Assembly: GCA_937925845.1 (NCBI GenBank)
Contig: CALAML010000011.1
Location: 33,352-97,351, forward strand
Length of the DNA: 64,000 nucleotides
Reading direction: 5' to 3'
Source of the DNA: an uncultured Acidimicrobiales bacterium
GTDB taxonomy: Bacteria; Actinomycetota; Acidimicrobiia; Acidimicrobiales; CALAML01
The notes below the pieces were generated by a model that worked only from the letters and a program-made list of their open reading frames with translations, made no database searches and was not told where the DNA came from. Numbering within the stretch: the first letter of the stretch is position 1; every line of letters begins with the position of its first letter. The position numbers were made by a program, and so were the translations under genes. Shown here piece after piece: positions 8,660-16,352 of the stretch.

Positions 8660-9310
8660 TCAGGCCCGACCGAAGCCCTGGCCGCCACGGAAACGGGGAG
8701 CAAAGTTCTGACCTTCGGCGTCGGCATCGTCACCGTCAACAGCCGGACCGCGGTTGCCACGTTCGGGACGCTCGCCGTTCACCTTGGCGGTGATCCGCTC
8801 ACGAATTTCGTCTTCGGTCGGCGGCTCGAAACCCTCGGGGCGAGTGTCGGCCCGCTCCTCGATCTTTTCGAGCTTGTGCTCGACGAGGGCATCGACCAGA
8901 TCCTCGACGGCCACACCGTTGGCTACTGCTACGTCGGCCAGGCTCTCACCATTCTGACGAGCCTCACGCAGATCCTCAGCGGTCACACCGAGGGTCTCGG
9001 TGATGATGGCCCGCTTCTCGGCCTTGTTGGCACGACGATGACCTCGGCGGCCACGGCGGTTGTCGTCGTCGGTGCTGTCGGCGTCGGCAGTGGCTTCAGC
9101 CTCGGTGGCGTCCTGGAGGAAGGCGACGTTGTCGGTGGCGGCCACCGCGGCATCCTGGGTGGTGCCGGCACCGGCGGGGTTCAACGCCACCGCACCGCCG
9201 ACAAAGGCAAGACCGGTCAAGGCGGCGATGCCGAGTCGGTTGAGTACCACGTTGTTGCGACCATTCGGGCGAGTGCTCGAGGTGGTGTTGGGGGCGGTCG
9301 GCTTCTGCAT
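8660..9310 (-). CDS. Exported charged protein of unknown function
   Basis: 216 residues; I do not recognise a named family. An N-terminal polar stretch (1-25) is followed by a hydrophobic segment at about 27-48 ending in AGAGT, consistent with a Sec signal peptide. A charged linker with RRGRRGHRR follows. The middle, about 105-155, is a helical pair: LGVTAEDLREARQNGESLAD and VAVANGVAVEDLVDALVEHK. This is the short LG(V/I)..eeLr.a...G.sLa..A...Gv motif seen in exported actinobacterial proteins. The C-terminus is rich in Gly, Arg and acidic residues (PRFRGGQGFGRA). It has its own terminator at 8532-8568. No neighbour suggests a role; surface or cell-wall association is a guess. Confidence 0.55.
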   Translation of the reverse strand: MQKPTAPNTTSSTRPNGRNNVVLNRLGIAALTGLAFVGGAVALNPAGAGTTQDAAVAATDNVAFLQDATEAEATADADSTDDDNRRGRRGHRRANKAEKRAIITETLGVTAEDLREARQNGESLADVAVANGVAVEDLVDALVEHKLEKIEERADTRPEGFEPPTEDEIRERITAKVNGERPERGNRGPAVDGDDADAEGQNFAPRFRGGQGFGRA

Positions 9311-9436
9311 TGGTTGTTCTCCTTGGTTGGAGCGGGGGACTCCCGCAAGCTGATGAGACCAGGATGCAGAACCGCCCTGAACCCAACCTGAGCAGCTGAA
9401 CAGCTATTCAGGAGGCGACCCCCAGGTCGCGAAACC

Positions 9437-9470
9437 ACCCCGAAAACACGCGGTTTTCGGGGTGGTTGGT
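9437..9470. terminator. Perfect hairpin in the gap upstream of the exported-protein gene
   Basis: CCACCCCGAAAAC and GTTTTCGGGGTGG pair around a short ACGCG loop. It sits in the 291-base gap between the SRPBCC gene and the exported-protein gene, both on the minus strand, so it may end read-through from the former. Confidence 0.5.
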
Positions 9471-9551
9471 CGGGCTGATCGGACTCGCCGGCTGCGGACG
9501 CCCAAGCGGTTTCGGGCGGCTCCCGGCGATGGATTCAGATCGAGTTCCGAA

Positions 9552-9594
9552 ATGTCGGCGCTGTCGGTGAATATTTCAGTGTCAGCGCCGACAA
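9552..9594 (-). terminator. Probable terminator of the SRPBCC gene
   Basis: TGTCGGCGCTG and CAGCGCCGACA are perfect complements (11 bp) with a 21-nt loop, ending 8 bases from the stop codon of the SRPBCC gene. There is no clean T-run. Confidence 0.45.
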
Positions 9595-9601
9595 TTCAGC
9601 G

Positions 9602-10099
9602 TCAGGCCGATTCGGACAGGCGAGCCTCAAGCTTGTCGATGGCCATGCCCCAACCCATGCCTCCGGGCGAGTCGGCGGGAACGCCCACGTGGGTCATCTT
9701 CATGCGGGTGCCTTCCCCCTCAGAAGTGAGTTCGACCACCACCTCGGTCGATGTCGGGCTGCCCGGCGGCATCCCCATCGACTCCGGCGTCTTCACGGTG
9801 CCGTCCTCGTCGCACATGGCGTCGGTGTAGGCCAGTCGTTGCGGCGGAGTGACATCGGTGAACTCACCGGTAAACCACATCTTCATCGGACCGTCCGGAG
9901 TCTGCATCTCCATACAGATCAGCCGGGTGCCGCCGACGCGCACATCCATCTCCGCCACCGGTATCGAGGCCCCCTGCGGGCCGTACCAGGCGGCAAAGTG
10001 CTCGGCCTCAGCCCACATCTTCCAGACCAGGTCGATCGGAGCGGCGAAGGTCCGCTCGATCACGACCCAGTCGCCATCGGTTGCATTGGTATCGGTCAT
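9602..10099 (-). CDS. SRPBCC (AHSA1-type) domain protein
   Basis: A 165-residue START/SRPBCC-fold protein of the AHSA1 group, small hydrophobic-ligand-binding proteins. WVVIERTFAAPIDLVWKMWAE is the typical first strand and helix. HFAAWYGPQGASIPVAEMDV followed by RVGGTRLICM is the conserved AHSA1 core. The C-terminal helix contains GGMGWGMAIDKLEARL. Its start lies 4 bases after the stop of the upstream arsR-like gene, so the two are an operon, a very common pairing in which the regulator controls the SRPBCC partner. The ligand is unknown and the pair's biological role is generally not established. Confidence 0.88.
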   Translation of the reverse strand: MTDTNATDGDWVVIERTFAAPIDLVWKMWAEAEHFAAWYGPQGASIPVAEMDVRVGGTRLICMEMQTPDGPMKMWFTGEFTDVTPPQRLAYTDAMCDEDGTVKTPESMGMPPGSPTSTEVVVELTSEGEGTRMKMTHVGVPADSPGGMGWGMAIDKLEARLSESA

Positions 10100-10103
10100 A
10101 ACG

Positions 10104-10469
10104 TCAATCCTCGTTCCTGATCTGGTTCAGATAGTCGTCCATGCGATCGAATCGCTCGTCCCAGATGTGGCGGTACTGCTCAGCCCATGCCGACACCTGC
10201 CCGATGGCCTCGCCTTCAAGCACGCACGGCCGGTACTGAGCCCGGCGAGCCTGGCTGATCAGCCCGGCCCGCTCAAGCACCCGGATGTGGCGCGAAATCG
10301 CCGGAAGGGTCATGTCAAAGGGCTCGGCAAGCTCATTGACGCTGGCCTCCCCCTCAGCCAGCCGAGCCACAATGGCCCGGCGAGTCGGGTTGGCCAGCGC
10401 AGCAAACATCTCCGAGAGCCGATCTTCATCGGCAAAGCCATCAGCATCGTCAGCAAGGTCAACTACCAT
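10104..10469 (-). CDS. ArsR-family winged-helix repressor
   Basis: A 121-residue ArsR/SmtB-type transcription regulator. RLSEMFAALANPTRRAIVAR is the family's opening helix. EGEASVNELAEPFDMTLPAI and SRHIRVLERAGLI give the HTH and recognition helix, and QARRAQYRPCVLEG is the wing. No CxC metal motif is visible, so metal sensing is not supported; it belongs to the non-metal subgroup that accompanies SRPBCC proteins. The promoter region immediately upstream has the palindrome GTTAATTAAC, a likely autoregulatory operator. The SRPBCC gene follows with a 4-base gap. Confidence 0.9.
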   Translation of the reverse strand: MVVDLADDADGFADEDRLSEMFAALANPTRRAIVARLAEGEASVNELAEPFDMTLPAISRHIRVLERAGLISQARRAQYRPCVLEGEAIGQVSAWAEQYRHIWDERFDRMDDYLNQIRNED

Positions 10470-10480
10470 TTCACAAACAC

Positions 10481-10502
10481 GTTAATTAACAAATCAGTTA
10501 AC
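10481..10502 (-). promoter_or_regulatory. Candidate operator/promoter of the arsR-SRPBCC operon
   Basis: The perfect palindrome GTTAATTAAC (10481-10490) is followed by a GTTAAC half-copy at 10497-10502, starting 12 bases upstream of the arsR start. The AT-rich sequence stands out from its surroundings and could combine a -10 region with a repressor site. Confidence 0.5.
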
Positions 10503-10551
10503 TACAAGTTGATGCTGCACGGCGATGCATCCGGCTGGCGGCAACCTCCCC

Positions 10552-10712
10552 GCGTATCGAGCGACCAGACGCCAGCGCTAGCGAGTTGACCGAGTACTGC
10601 GAGGGACCGAGCAGCGGGCTCCCCCAGGGAGACCGAACGAGACCAAATCCGCAGCGCGCGGTCGAGGAGCGCGGGAACCCTGCGGGTTCCTGCGACGGAT
10701 CCGCCCTGCGGC
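10552..10712 (-). repeat. Interspersed repeat, copy A
   Basis: Copy of a family also found at 13401-13750 and 53234-53641, here in inverted orientation. Its complement shares an uninterrupted stretch of over 40 bases with 13469-13515 (CTGCGGATTTGGTCTCGTTC onward). It contains the hairpin GGGAACCCTGCGGGTTCC and a GGCGGATCCG core. One end falls within 2 bases of the stop codon of the histidine kinase gene. Confidence 0.75.
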
Positions 10713-10713
10713 A

Positions 10714-12192
10714 TCAAGAGAACACGACATGGAAGCGGGCGCCGGTGGGGTGGTTGGGGTGAACTGATACTTCGCCTTGATGGCGCTCGACGATTTCGGC
10801 GACGATGGCCAGCCCGAGACCGCTGCCACCGTCGGTGCGGGCCCGGGCCTCGTCGAGGCGGACAAAACGCTTAAAGATCTCCTCCGCCTGTTCCGGCGGC
10901 ACCCCAGGACCATCGTCGGCGACTTCGAGGCGGGCCCGACCCCCGGCTTCATCACGCTCTTCAACACGCACCGACACCACCCGATCGGCATGGCGGGCGG
11001 CGTTCTCCAAGAGGTTGCGAGCCACGCGACCGAGCTCACTTGGATCACCCATCACCTGAGCCGCCGATACGCCAGACAGATCGAGCTGCAGCGTCGGGTG
11101 CTGGGCCCGGAGCCGCTCCACCTCGCCGAGCACCAGATCATCAAGATCCACCAACTCCCGGTGGGTGGGCGCTTGCCCGGCGTCGGAGCGGGCCAACGCC
11201 AACAGATCCTCCAACAACCTCTGCATCCGAATGGCGTCGGTGTCCATCGCCTCGGCCGAGGCGACCCAGTCGACCTCCTCGGGGTGGGCCAGGTTCACCT
11301 CCAGGGTCGAACGGATGGCGGTGAGCGGGCTCCGCAGCTCATGGGAAGCATCGGCCACGAAACGTCGCTGGCCGGCAACCGAGGTGTCCACCCGATCGAG
11401 CATGTGGTTCATGGTGGTGGCCAGCCGCTCGAGCTCGTAGGAGCCGGTCGGCACCGACACCCGCCGGTCCAACCCGAGGTCACCGATCTCGTCGACCTCA
11501 CGGCGAATGGTCTCGACCGGGTTGAGGGCCCGGCCCACCAGAGTCCAAATCATCAACCCCAGCAGCCCCAACAACGGGAAGGCACCGAGGGCCATCCGAC
11601 TGCGAAATCCGCTCAAGGCTTCATCGACCGTGCTTAACCCCTGGGCCACCACCAGCGTGTGGCCACCGTCGACCTGCAAGCTCCGCACCCGCAGCTCACC
11701 CGACTGCTCCACCGCCACTGCGGCATCGTCTCCATCGCCCGGTTCGTCGAGATCGGTGGCGGCACCCACATAGGTGGCCGACAGCGTCGCCGCCTCGGAT
11801 CGACCCGACTGACCGCTCAGACGATCGTCGCCAGCGTCGAGCATCACCCCCTGCATCGAACGACTGGCTGTCAGCAGCTCACCATCCGGCGTAAACAGCG
11901 CAGCGGCAGTCCTGGTGGTGGAAACCGACTCCGCCAAGGCCCGCAACCTCAGGACCGGAGCCCCCGCCCCGCCCTGACGATCGCGACGATTGCGCCCGGG
12001 AAAGCCCCGCGGCCCGTCGACCCGCCCATCAAGCACCTCGTCCAAGTCCTGTTCGAGGGAGCGGTCGACCGACCGAAGCAGCTGATCTTCCAACGTACGA
12101 CTGAGGGCCACCCCCACCAGCAGCAACACCGCAGCCAGCGCGACCACCGCGAGCGCGGTGATGCGGACCCGCAGGCTCCGCAGCCAGCTCAT
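10714..12192 (-). CDS. Two-component sensor histidine kinase (HisKA type)
   Basis: A 492-residue membrane kinase. The first membrane segment is about residues 8-30, followed by an extracytoplasmic sensor region of about 170 residues. A second membrane segment (LGAFPLLGLLGLMIWTLVGR) leads into a HAMP domain with the RALNPVETIRREVDEIGDLG signature. FVADASHELRSPLTAIRSTL contains the phosphorylated His of HisKA. The ATPase domain shows N (LLENAARH), G1 (VADDGPGVP), F (IFKRFVRLDEAR) and G2 (GSGLGLAIV) boxes. Its start overlaps the end of the response regulator gene by 4 bases (ATGA type), so the pair is co-transcribed. The overall layout resembles MprB/TcrY-type kinases; the signal is unknown. Confidence 0.93.
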   Translation of the reverse strand: MSWLRSLRVRITALAVVALAAVLLLVGVALSRTLEDQLLRSVDRSLEQDLDEVLDGRVDGPRGFPGRNRRDRQGGAGAPVLRLRALAESVSTTRTAAALFTPDGELLTASRSMQGVMLDAGDDRLSGQSGRSEAATLSATYVGAATDLDEPGDGDDAAVAVEQSGELRVRSLQVDGGHTLVVAQGLSTVDEALSGFRSRMALGAFPLLGLLGLMIWTLVGRALNPVETIRREVDEIGDLGLDRRVSVPTGSYELERLATTMNHMLDRVDTSVAGQRRFVADASHELRSPLTAIRSTLEVNLAHPEEVDWVASAEAMDTDAIRMQRLLEDLLALARSDAGQAPTHRELVDLDDLVLGEVERLRAQHPTLQLDLSGVSAAQVMGDPSELGRVARNLLENAARHADRVVSVRVEERDEAGGRARLEVADDGPGVPPEQAEEIFKRFVRLDEARARTDGGSGLGLAIVAEIVERHQGEVSVHPNHPTGARFHVVFS

Positions 12193-12896
12193 CGGGAGCT
12201 CAGACCCGGTTCGGCCGGCGGCGACCCATCCAGGCGATAGCCGGCGCCGCGGACCGTGGTGATGGTCTTGGTGCCAAAGGGCTCGTCGATCTTCTTGCGG
12301 ATCCGCCGGATGTACACCTCAACGATGTTGGGATCACCCTCGAAGTCGAAGTCCCACACGTTGTCGAGAATCTCCTGCTTGGTGACCACCTGATCCCGCC
12401 TCCGGATCAGGAACCCGAGCACCGCGATCTCACGGGCGGTCAGCTGGATCGACTCTTCACCGCGACTGCACCGAAGCGAGACCGGGTCCAAGCGCAGATC
12501 GCCAATCTCGAAGAGATCCTGCCGCTCGCCCCGACCGGCCCCACGACGCAGCAGCGCCCGAAGCCGCGACACCAGCACCACAAACGAAAACGGCTTCGTG
12601 AGATAGTCGTCGGCACCAAGGTCGAGCCCCTCGGCTTCATCAAGCTCCCCATCCTTAGCGGTCAGCATGATGATCGGAATCCAGTTGCCCGCCTCACGCA
12701 GCGCCCGGCACACCTTGTAGCCGTTCATTCCCGGCAACATGATGTCGAGCAGCACCGCGTCATAGCTGCCTTCCGACGCCATCCAGAGCCCATCGGTGCC
12801 GTTGTCGGCCACGTCGACCTCAAAACCCTCAAGCTTCAGGCCCCGCCGAAGGGACTCGGCCACGGACGATTCGTCTTCAACAACGAGAATGCGCAT
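12189..12896 (-). CDS. OmpR/PhoB-family response regulator
   Basis: A 235-residue response regulator. The receiver domain begins MRILVVEDESSVAESLRRGL; the phosphoacceptor Asp is in AVLLDIMLPGMNG, the conserved Thr in IIMLTAKD, and Lys in LTKPFSF. The winged-helix DNA-binding domain has LTAREIAVLGFLIRRRDQVV and VEVYIRRIRKKID, then TVRGAGYRLDG. It would be phosphorylated by the kinase encoded immediately downstream, overlapping by 4 bases. The reading frame extends upstream to 13220, but homology begins exactly at ATG 12896, so I used that start. Targets are unknown; it is closest in layout to MprA/TcrA-like regulators. Confidence 0.95.
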   Translation of the reverse strand: MRILVVEDESSVAESLRRGLKLEGFEVDVADNGTDGLWMASEGSYDAVLLDIMLPGMNGYKVCRALREAGNWIPIIMLTAKDGELDEAEGLDLGADDYLTKPFSFVVLVSRLRALLRRGAGRGERQDLFEIGDLRLDPVSLRCSRGEESIQLTAREIAVLGFLIRRRDQVVTKQEILDNVWDFDFEGDPNIVEVYIRRIRKKIDEPFGTKTITTVRGAGYRLDGSPPAEPGLSSR

Positions 12897-12983
12897 CGAC
12901 TCAACGGTGGCACAGCAAACTGAACCGCAGCTGAATAGGTCGTCAGTTTTGGTGTTGATGCCGCCTCCAAGGGTCCACAGATG

Positions 12984-12989
12984 TAGATT
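12984..12989 (+). promoter_or_regulatory. Leaderless -10 box of the small membrane protein gene
   Basis: TAGATT ends 6 nt before ATG 12996, which decides this start over TTG 12990. The promoter is divergent from the response regulator gene. Confidence 0.5.
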
Positions 12990-12995
12990 TTGGGT

Positions 12996-13382
12996 ATGAC
13001 TCAGGCACTCCAAAGCAACTCCGCAGCCCCCTCGATGGCCGATCTCGCCAAGATGGTTGGCGGCGGCCTTATCGGCGCCGGGGTTCTCTTCGGCATCATC
13101 TCGGCCTTCGGCGACTCGTTCAGCCCGACGTCGTTGATCCCGGCCTTCTTTGGCATCGCCTTTCTCGCCATCGGTCTGGTGGCGGCGGCCAAGCCCGACC
13201 TCAACAAGCACCTGATGCACGCTGGCGCCCTCGTAGCGCTCATCGGCATTCTTGGTTCGTTCATGCCGATCCTGGCTGGCGGTGCAGTAAAGATCCTCAG
13301 CGGCCTGGTCCTACTGGCCGCCTGCGCCTTCTTTCTGGTCAAGGCCATCCAATCCTTCAAAGCAGCGCGGGTGGGTTCATAG
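12996..13382 (+). CDS. Small four-helix membrane protein of unknown function
   Basis: 128 residues; not a family I recognise. After a polar N-terminus of about 20 residues come four predicted membrane segments: about 22-40, 48-67 (LIPAFFGIAFLAIGLVAAA), 75-95 and 98-118. A short basic C-terminus follows (KAIQSFKAARVGS). No charged catalytic motif is visible. The gene diverges from the response regulator/kinase operon. Its last two sense codons and stop (GGT TCA TAG) lie inside the boundary of an interspersed repeat, so the natural C-terminus may have been altered when the repeat arrived. It could be a target or accessory of the neighbouring two-component system, but that is only positional. 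Confidence 0.7.
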   Translation: MTQALQSNSAAPSMADLAKMVGGGLIGAGVLFGIISAFGDSFSPTSLIPAFFGIAFLAIGLVAAAKPDLNKHLMHAGALVALIGILGSFMPILAGGAVKILSGLVLLAACAFFLVKAIQSFKAARVGS

Positions 13383-13569
13383 CCGCAAGGCGGGTTCATA
13401 GCCGCAGGGCGGATCCGTCGGACCCGTCGGCCCCTGGGGGGCCTTTGGGGTTCCTCCTCGACCGCCTCTGCGGATTTGGTCTCGTTCGGTCTCCCTGGGG
13501 GAGCCCGCTGCTCGTCCCTCGCAGTACTCGGGCAACTCGCTAGCGCTGGTGCCTGGCTGCTCGACACGC
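13373..13569 (+). repeat. Interspersed repeat, copy B1, with duplicated end
   Basis: The boundary sequence GGGTTCATAGCCGCA occurs twice (13373 and 13392) before the body of the element (13401-13569), which matches the complement of copy A over long exact stretches and copies at 53234-53641 more loosely. The first boundary supplies the stop codon of the small membrane protein gene. No protein-coding potential is convincing. Confidence 0.75.
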
Positions 13570-13609
13570 CCGGCCCGTGGGTTGCGGTTTGTAGCCCCGG
13601 GCTATGGGC

Positions 13610-13750
13610 CTTTGGGGTTCCTCCTCGACCCGCGCTGCGGATTTTTTCTCGGCGCACTCCTAGCGGAGTCCGACGCTCGTCAGGAACCCGAAGGGTTCCC
13701 CCGCTCCCTCGGGCAACTCACTGCGCTGGTGCCTGGTTCTGCGACGCGCC
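13610..13750 (+). repeat. Interspersed repeat, copy B2
   Basis: A second tandem copy after B1, with GGGGTTCCTCCTCGACC, CTGCGGATTTTTTCTCGGCG and CACTCCTAGCGGAGT shared with copy C1 at 53277-53309. It carries the hairpin GGAACCCGAAGGGTTCC. The 13383-13866 gap holds only these repeats and the promoter of the next gene. Confidence 0.7.
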
Positions 13751-13774
13751 TTACAGCTGGGATCGGATAGCACC

Positions 13775-13802
13775 TTGCATTTATTGTTGGTTTGACTATA
13801 AT
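13775..13802 (+). promoter_or_regulatory. Consensus-like sigma-70 promoter of the NADAR gene
   Basis: TTGCAT, a 16-base spacer and TATAAT form the best consensus promoter in the window, in a short AT-rich island at the end of the repeat block. It lies 65 bases before the start codon, unlike the leaderless promoters elsewhere. Confidence 0.65.
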
Positions 13803-13866
13803 AGCCTCTTGTTGGCGGGATGGCTGCTGACGTGCTCCGCCCGAGTGACTGGAGAGAGGCAGACTG

Positions 13867-14472
13867 ATGACCGCTACTTCTGAGACCTTTGATCTCCCGC
13901 CGGTTGATGGGGTCTGGACCTACGATCTTCTTTTGGCTGCCGAGGCTGCGGATCACCGGCTTAAGTTTGTGTTTTTCTGGGGCCATACTCCCCCGGCATC
14001 GGGCCAGATCGCCAAGCATGTCTTCAGCCAGTGGCATGTCAGCCCGTTCACCGAAGACGGCGTGCACTACGCCAGCGCCGAGCACTTTATGATGGCGGCC
14101 AAGGCCCGACTCTTCGACGACCACGATCACCTGGCCCAGATCCTTGATGCCTCCAGCCCAGCCGAAGCCAAGAAGCTCGGCCGATCGGTGCGGGGATTCG
14201 ATGCCGATACCTGGGATCGACACGCGCTCGACATCGTTACCAAGGGATCGATCGCCAAGTTCTCCTCCACCGATGAACTGGCCAGCTACCTCGTGGGCAC
14301 CGGTGACCGAGTACTGGTTGAGGCCAGCCCCAAAGACCCCATCTGGGGCATCGGCCTCAGCGGAGACGATCCGGCCGCCGAACACCCCTCGCGTTGGCAG
14401 GGCAAAAATCTTCTCGGCCTAGCCCTGATGGCGGCCCGCGCCGAACTGCGAACTCGACGCCACCACGGATAA
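13867..14472 (+). CDS. NADAR-family (YbiA-like) protein
   Basis: 201 residues, single NADAR domain. FVFFWGHTPPASG is the start of the domain. The conserved core WHVSPFTEDGVHYASAEHFM with MAAKARLF is typical, and so are the later segments DPIWGIGLSGDDP and WQGKNLLGLALMAARAEL. Published work on the family links it to N-glycosidase activity: removal of ADP-ribose from guanine in DNA as antitoxin to DarT-type toxins, or handling of riboflavin-pathway intermediates in COG3236 relatives. No DarT or other toxin gene is adjacent, so it looks like an orphan. A ribosome site GAGAGAGG precedes the ATG. The gene is flanked by the repeat block and driven by an unusually strong promoter. The N-terminal 25 residues are outside the core domain. 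Confidence 0.88.
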   Translation: MTATSETFDLPPVDGVWTYDLLLAAEAADHRLKFVFFWGHTPPASGQIAKHVFSQWHVSPFTEDGVHYASAEHFMMAAKARLFDDHDHLAQILDASSPAEAKKLGRSVRGFDADTWDRHALDIVTKGSIAKFSSTDELASYLVGTGDRVLVEASPKDPIWGIGLSGDDPAAEHPSRWQGKNLLGLALMAARAELRTRRHHG

Positions 14473-14533
14473 CGCAGCGGCGAACCGACGCGGACCGGCA
14501 GCAGGTTCCGGCACCCATCAGCCGGCGATCGCA

Positions 14534-14980
14534 CTAGCTCTGACCGATCTCGACCATCACCGTTACCGGGCCGTCGTTGACCAGCGCCACGGCCATGTCG
14601 GCCCGGAAACGGCCGGTCGCCACTGTTGCACCCCGCTCCCGTAGCGCGGCCACGACCGCGTCGACCAGCGGCTCAGCCACCTCGGGTTTGGCAGCCTCGA
14701 TCCAGGAGGGCCGTCGTCCCTTGCGGGTGTCGCCATAGAGGGTGAACTGGCTGATCACCAACAGCGGACGATCGAGGGTGGCCGCCGAGAGGTTCATCAC
14801 CCCGTCGTCGTCGTCAAAGAGCCGCAGGTTCCAAAGCTTCTCCGCCAACGCATCGGCATCGGCCGCAGTGTCGCTGTGGGTCACCCCTACCAGCACACAC
14901 AAGCCAGCCCCGATCTCGCCGACGACCTCCTCGCCTACCGTGACCGAAGCCGACGTCACCCGCTGAACCAAACCACGCAT
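14534..14980 (-). CDS. dtd: D-aminoacyl-tRNA deacylase
   Basis: A 148-residue Dtd, which hydrolyses D-aminoacyl-tRNA (and Gly-tRNAAla) and so protects translation in the cytoplasm. It begins [20 protein letters not shown], the usual N-terminus. The two active-site motifs are present: [17 protein letters not shown] (SQxTL) and [13 protein letters not shown] (NxGPxT). The length equals the family norm. ATG 14980 was chosen over an upstream start at 15007 because homology begins there and a leaderless -10 box TACGCT ends 6 nt before it. It is a stand-alone gene convergent with the NADAR gene. Confidence 0.96.
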   Translation of the reverse strand: MRGLVQRVTSASVTVGEEVVGEIGAGLCVLVGVTHSDTAADADALAEKLWNLRLFDDDDGVMNLSAATLDRPLLVISQFTLYGDTRKGRRPSWIEAAKPEVAEPLVDAVVAALRERGATVATGRFRADMAVALVNDGPVTVMVEIGQS

Positions 14981-14986
14981 CGCCAC

Positions 14987-14992
14987 AGCGTA
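14987..14992 (-). promoter_or_regulatory. Leaderless -10 box of dtd
   Basis: TACGCT on the minus strand, 6 nt before ATG 14980. Confidence 0.5.
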
Positions 14993-15059
14993 GAAGCGGA
15001 CCGCCAACGATTGAACCTCCAGGCGTCAGACATCACTGCCCGAGGCGAGGTTGGAGCGG

Positions 15060-16193
15060 TTAGGTATGGGCGAGCCAGAGCAGCACGGCCTTCACCCGCC
15101 GATGGGCGTCGGGCTCACCACCCAGGTCCAGCTTGGAGAAGATGTTGTTGATGTGTTTGGCCACGGCCTTGTCGCTCAGCACCAGACGCTCCGCGACGGC
15201 GGCGTTGTTCAGCCCCTCGGCGATCAGTCCGAGCACTTCACGTTCACGGGGCGTAAGCCGATCGACGGCCGAGCCCGAGCCGGTCCGCGACTGCACCAAC
15301 ACATCAACGATCTTGGGGTCAACCATCGACTCACCGCTGGTCACCGCGGTGATGGCCCGGGCCAGTTCGTCGGGACCGACCCGCTCTTTGAGGAGATAGC
15401 CAAGACCATCGCTGCCGTTTTCAAAAAGGGCCAGCACAAACGCAGGATCGGAGAATTGCGACAGCACAATCACGCCAAGATCAGGGTTGGCGGCCTGGAG
15501 GGCCAGCGCGGCGGTGATCCCTTCATCGGTATGGGTTGGCGGCATGCGGATGTCGGTGATCACCACGTCGGGGTTGTGGCTTTCCACCGCAGCCATCAGC
15601 GAATCGACGTCGTCGCACTCGGCCACCAGGTCGACTCCGGCGATGCTGGTGAGCACGGCGGCAACGCCCTGGCGGATCAGCAGGTTGTCATCGGCCAGCG
15701 CCACCCGGATGACATCGGGGTCGACCGGTTCGTCGGATTCGCCAGGATGGACACCTGGCGTTGCGTCGGATGCCATGGACTCCACAGTAGATGCCGTCAT
15801 TGCCGCCAGCGTCTTGGGGCTGAGCTCCGCCTTGGAGAGATACCCCTTTGCTCCACATGTCGCGGCATCGGCCGGAAGATCTTCGGCGGCGATGGTCGAC
15901 ACGAGAACAACGTTGATCTCTGGACGGAGTGCAGTGATCTGTCGGCTGGCCTCGATGCCACTGACCGCACCCAGGTTGATGTCCATCAGCACCAGCTCCG
16001 GGCCATCGGGGTTATCCACTACCGCTTCGACAGCTTCGGCGGCGGTAGAGGCAGTGCCCCAAAGGCAGAAGCCGCTCGTGGCTTCGACGACTGCCGAAGA
16101 AGCGAGCCGAAACGGTTCCTGGTCGTCCACAACCAGCACTCGAACCTGGCGCATCCCGACGGTTGGGCGGGGGCTTAGGGACGTCGCGGGCAT
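15060..16193 (-). CDS. NarL/FixJ-type response regulator with two receiver domains
   Basis: About 377 residues with two complete receiver domains and a LuxR-type HTH. REC1 (about 14-135): VLVVDDQEPFRLA, phosphoacceptor in LVLMDINLG, Lys in KGYLSKAEL. A roughly 25-residue acidic linker follows. REC2 (about 160-280): VALADDNLLIRQGV, VVITDIRMPP, LGYLLKERV. The HTH is LTPREREVLGLIAEGLNNAA with AERLVLSDKAVAKHINNIFS. Both receivers keep all catalytic residues, which is unusual for NarL-type regulators. The gene diverges from a DesK/NarX-type histidine kinase, its likely partner. ATG 16193 is preceded by CACAAT at a 6-nt distance; ATG 16154 is possible. Confidence 0.9.
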   Translation of the reverse strand: MPATSLSPRPTVGMRQVRVLVVDDQEPFRLASSAVVEATSGFCLWGTASTAAEAVEAVVDNPDGPELVLMDINLGAVSGIEASRQITALRPEINVVLVSTIAAEDLPADAATCGAKGYLSKAELSPKTLAAMTASTVESMASDATPGVHPGESDEPVDPDVIRVALADDNLLIRQGVAAVLTSIAGVDLVAECDDVDSLMAAVESHNPDVVITDIRMPPTHTDEGITAALALQAANPDLGVIVLSQFSDPAFVLALFENGSDGLGYLLKERVGPDELARAITAVTSGESMVDPKIVDVLVQSRTGSGSAVDRLTPREREVLGLIAEGLNNAAVAERLVLSDKAVAKHINNIFSKLDLGGEPDAHRRVKAVLLWLAHT

Positions 16194-16247
16194 GATCTCA
16201 TTGTGATCACCCGCGCCGGCGATGGCGACAACCTCTACACCCCAGGT

Positions 16248-16271
16248 GATGGTGGTGCTAGCACCACCATC
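16248..16271. promoter_or_regulatory. Perfect 24-bp palindrome between divergent kinase and regulator genes
   Basis: GATGGTGGTGCT and AGCACCACCATC are exact complements with no spacer, 55 bases upstream of the regulator start and 81 bases upstream of the kinase start. The position and symmetry suit an operator for a dimeric LuxR-type regulator, perhaps the double-receiver protein itself; it could also form a hairpin in an upstream RNA. Confidence 0.6.
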
Positions 16272-16352
16272 GTGTGGACCGGCCCGCCGCACTATTCTTG
16301 GTTTCGTCGGGGTCTGAGAGTTTGCCGAGGATGACCCTGGCGAAGGTGGGAA

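Noticed and set aside
13001..13883. Open frames on both strands across the repeat block after the small membrane protein gene
   Set aside because: They follow the repeats (similar frames appear in all copies) and overlap well-supported genes; no ribosome site or homology.
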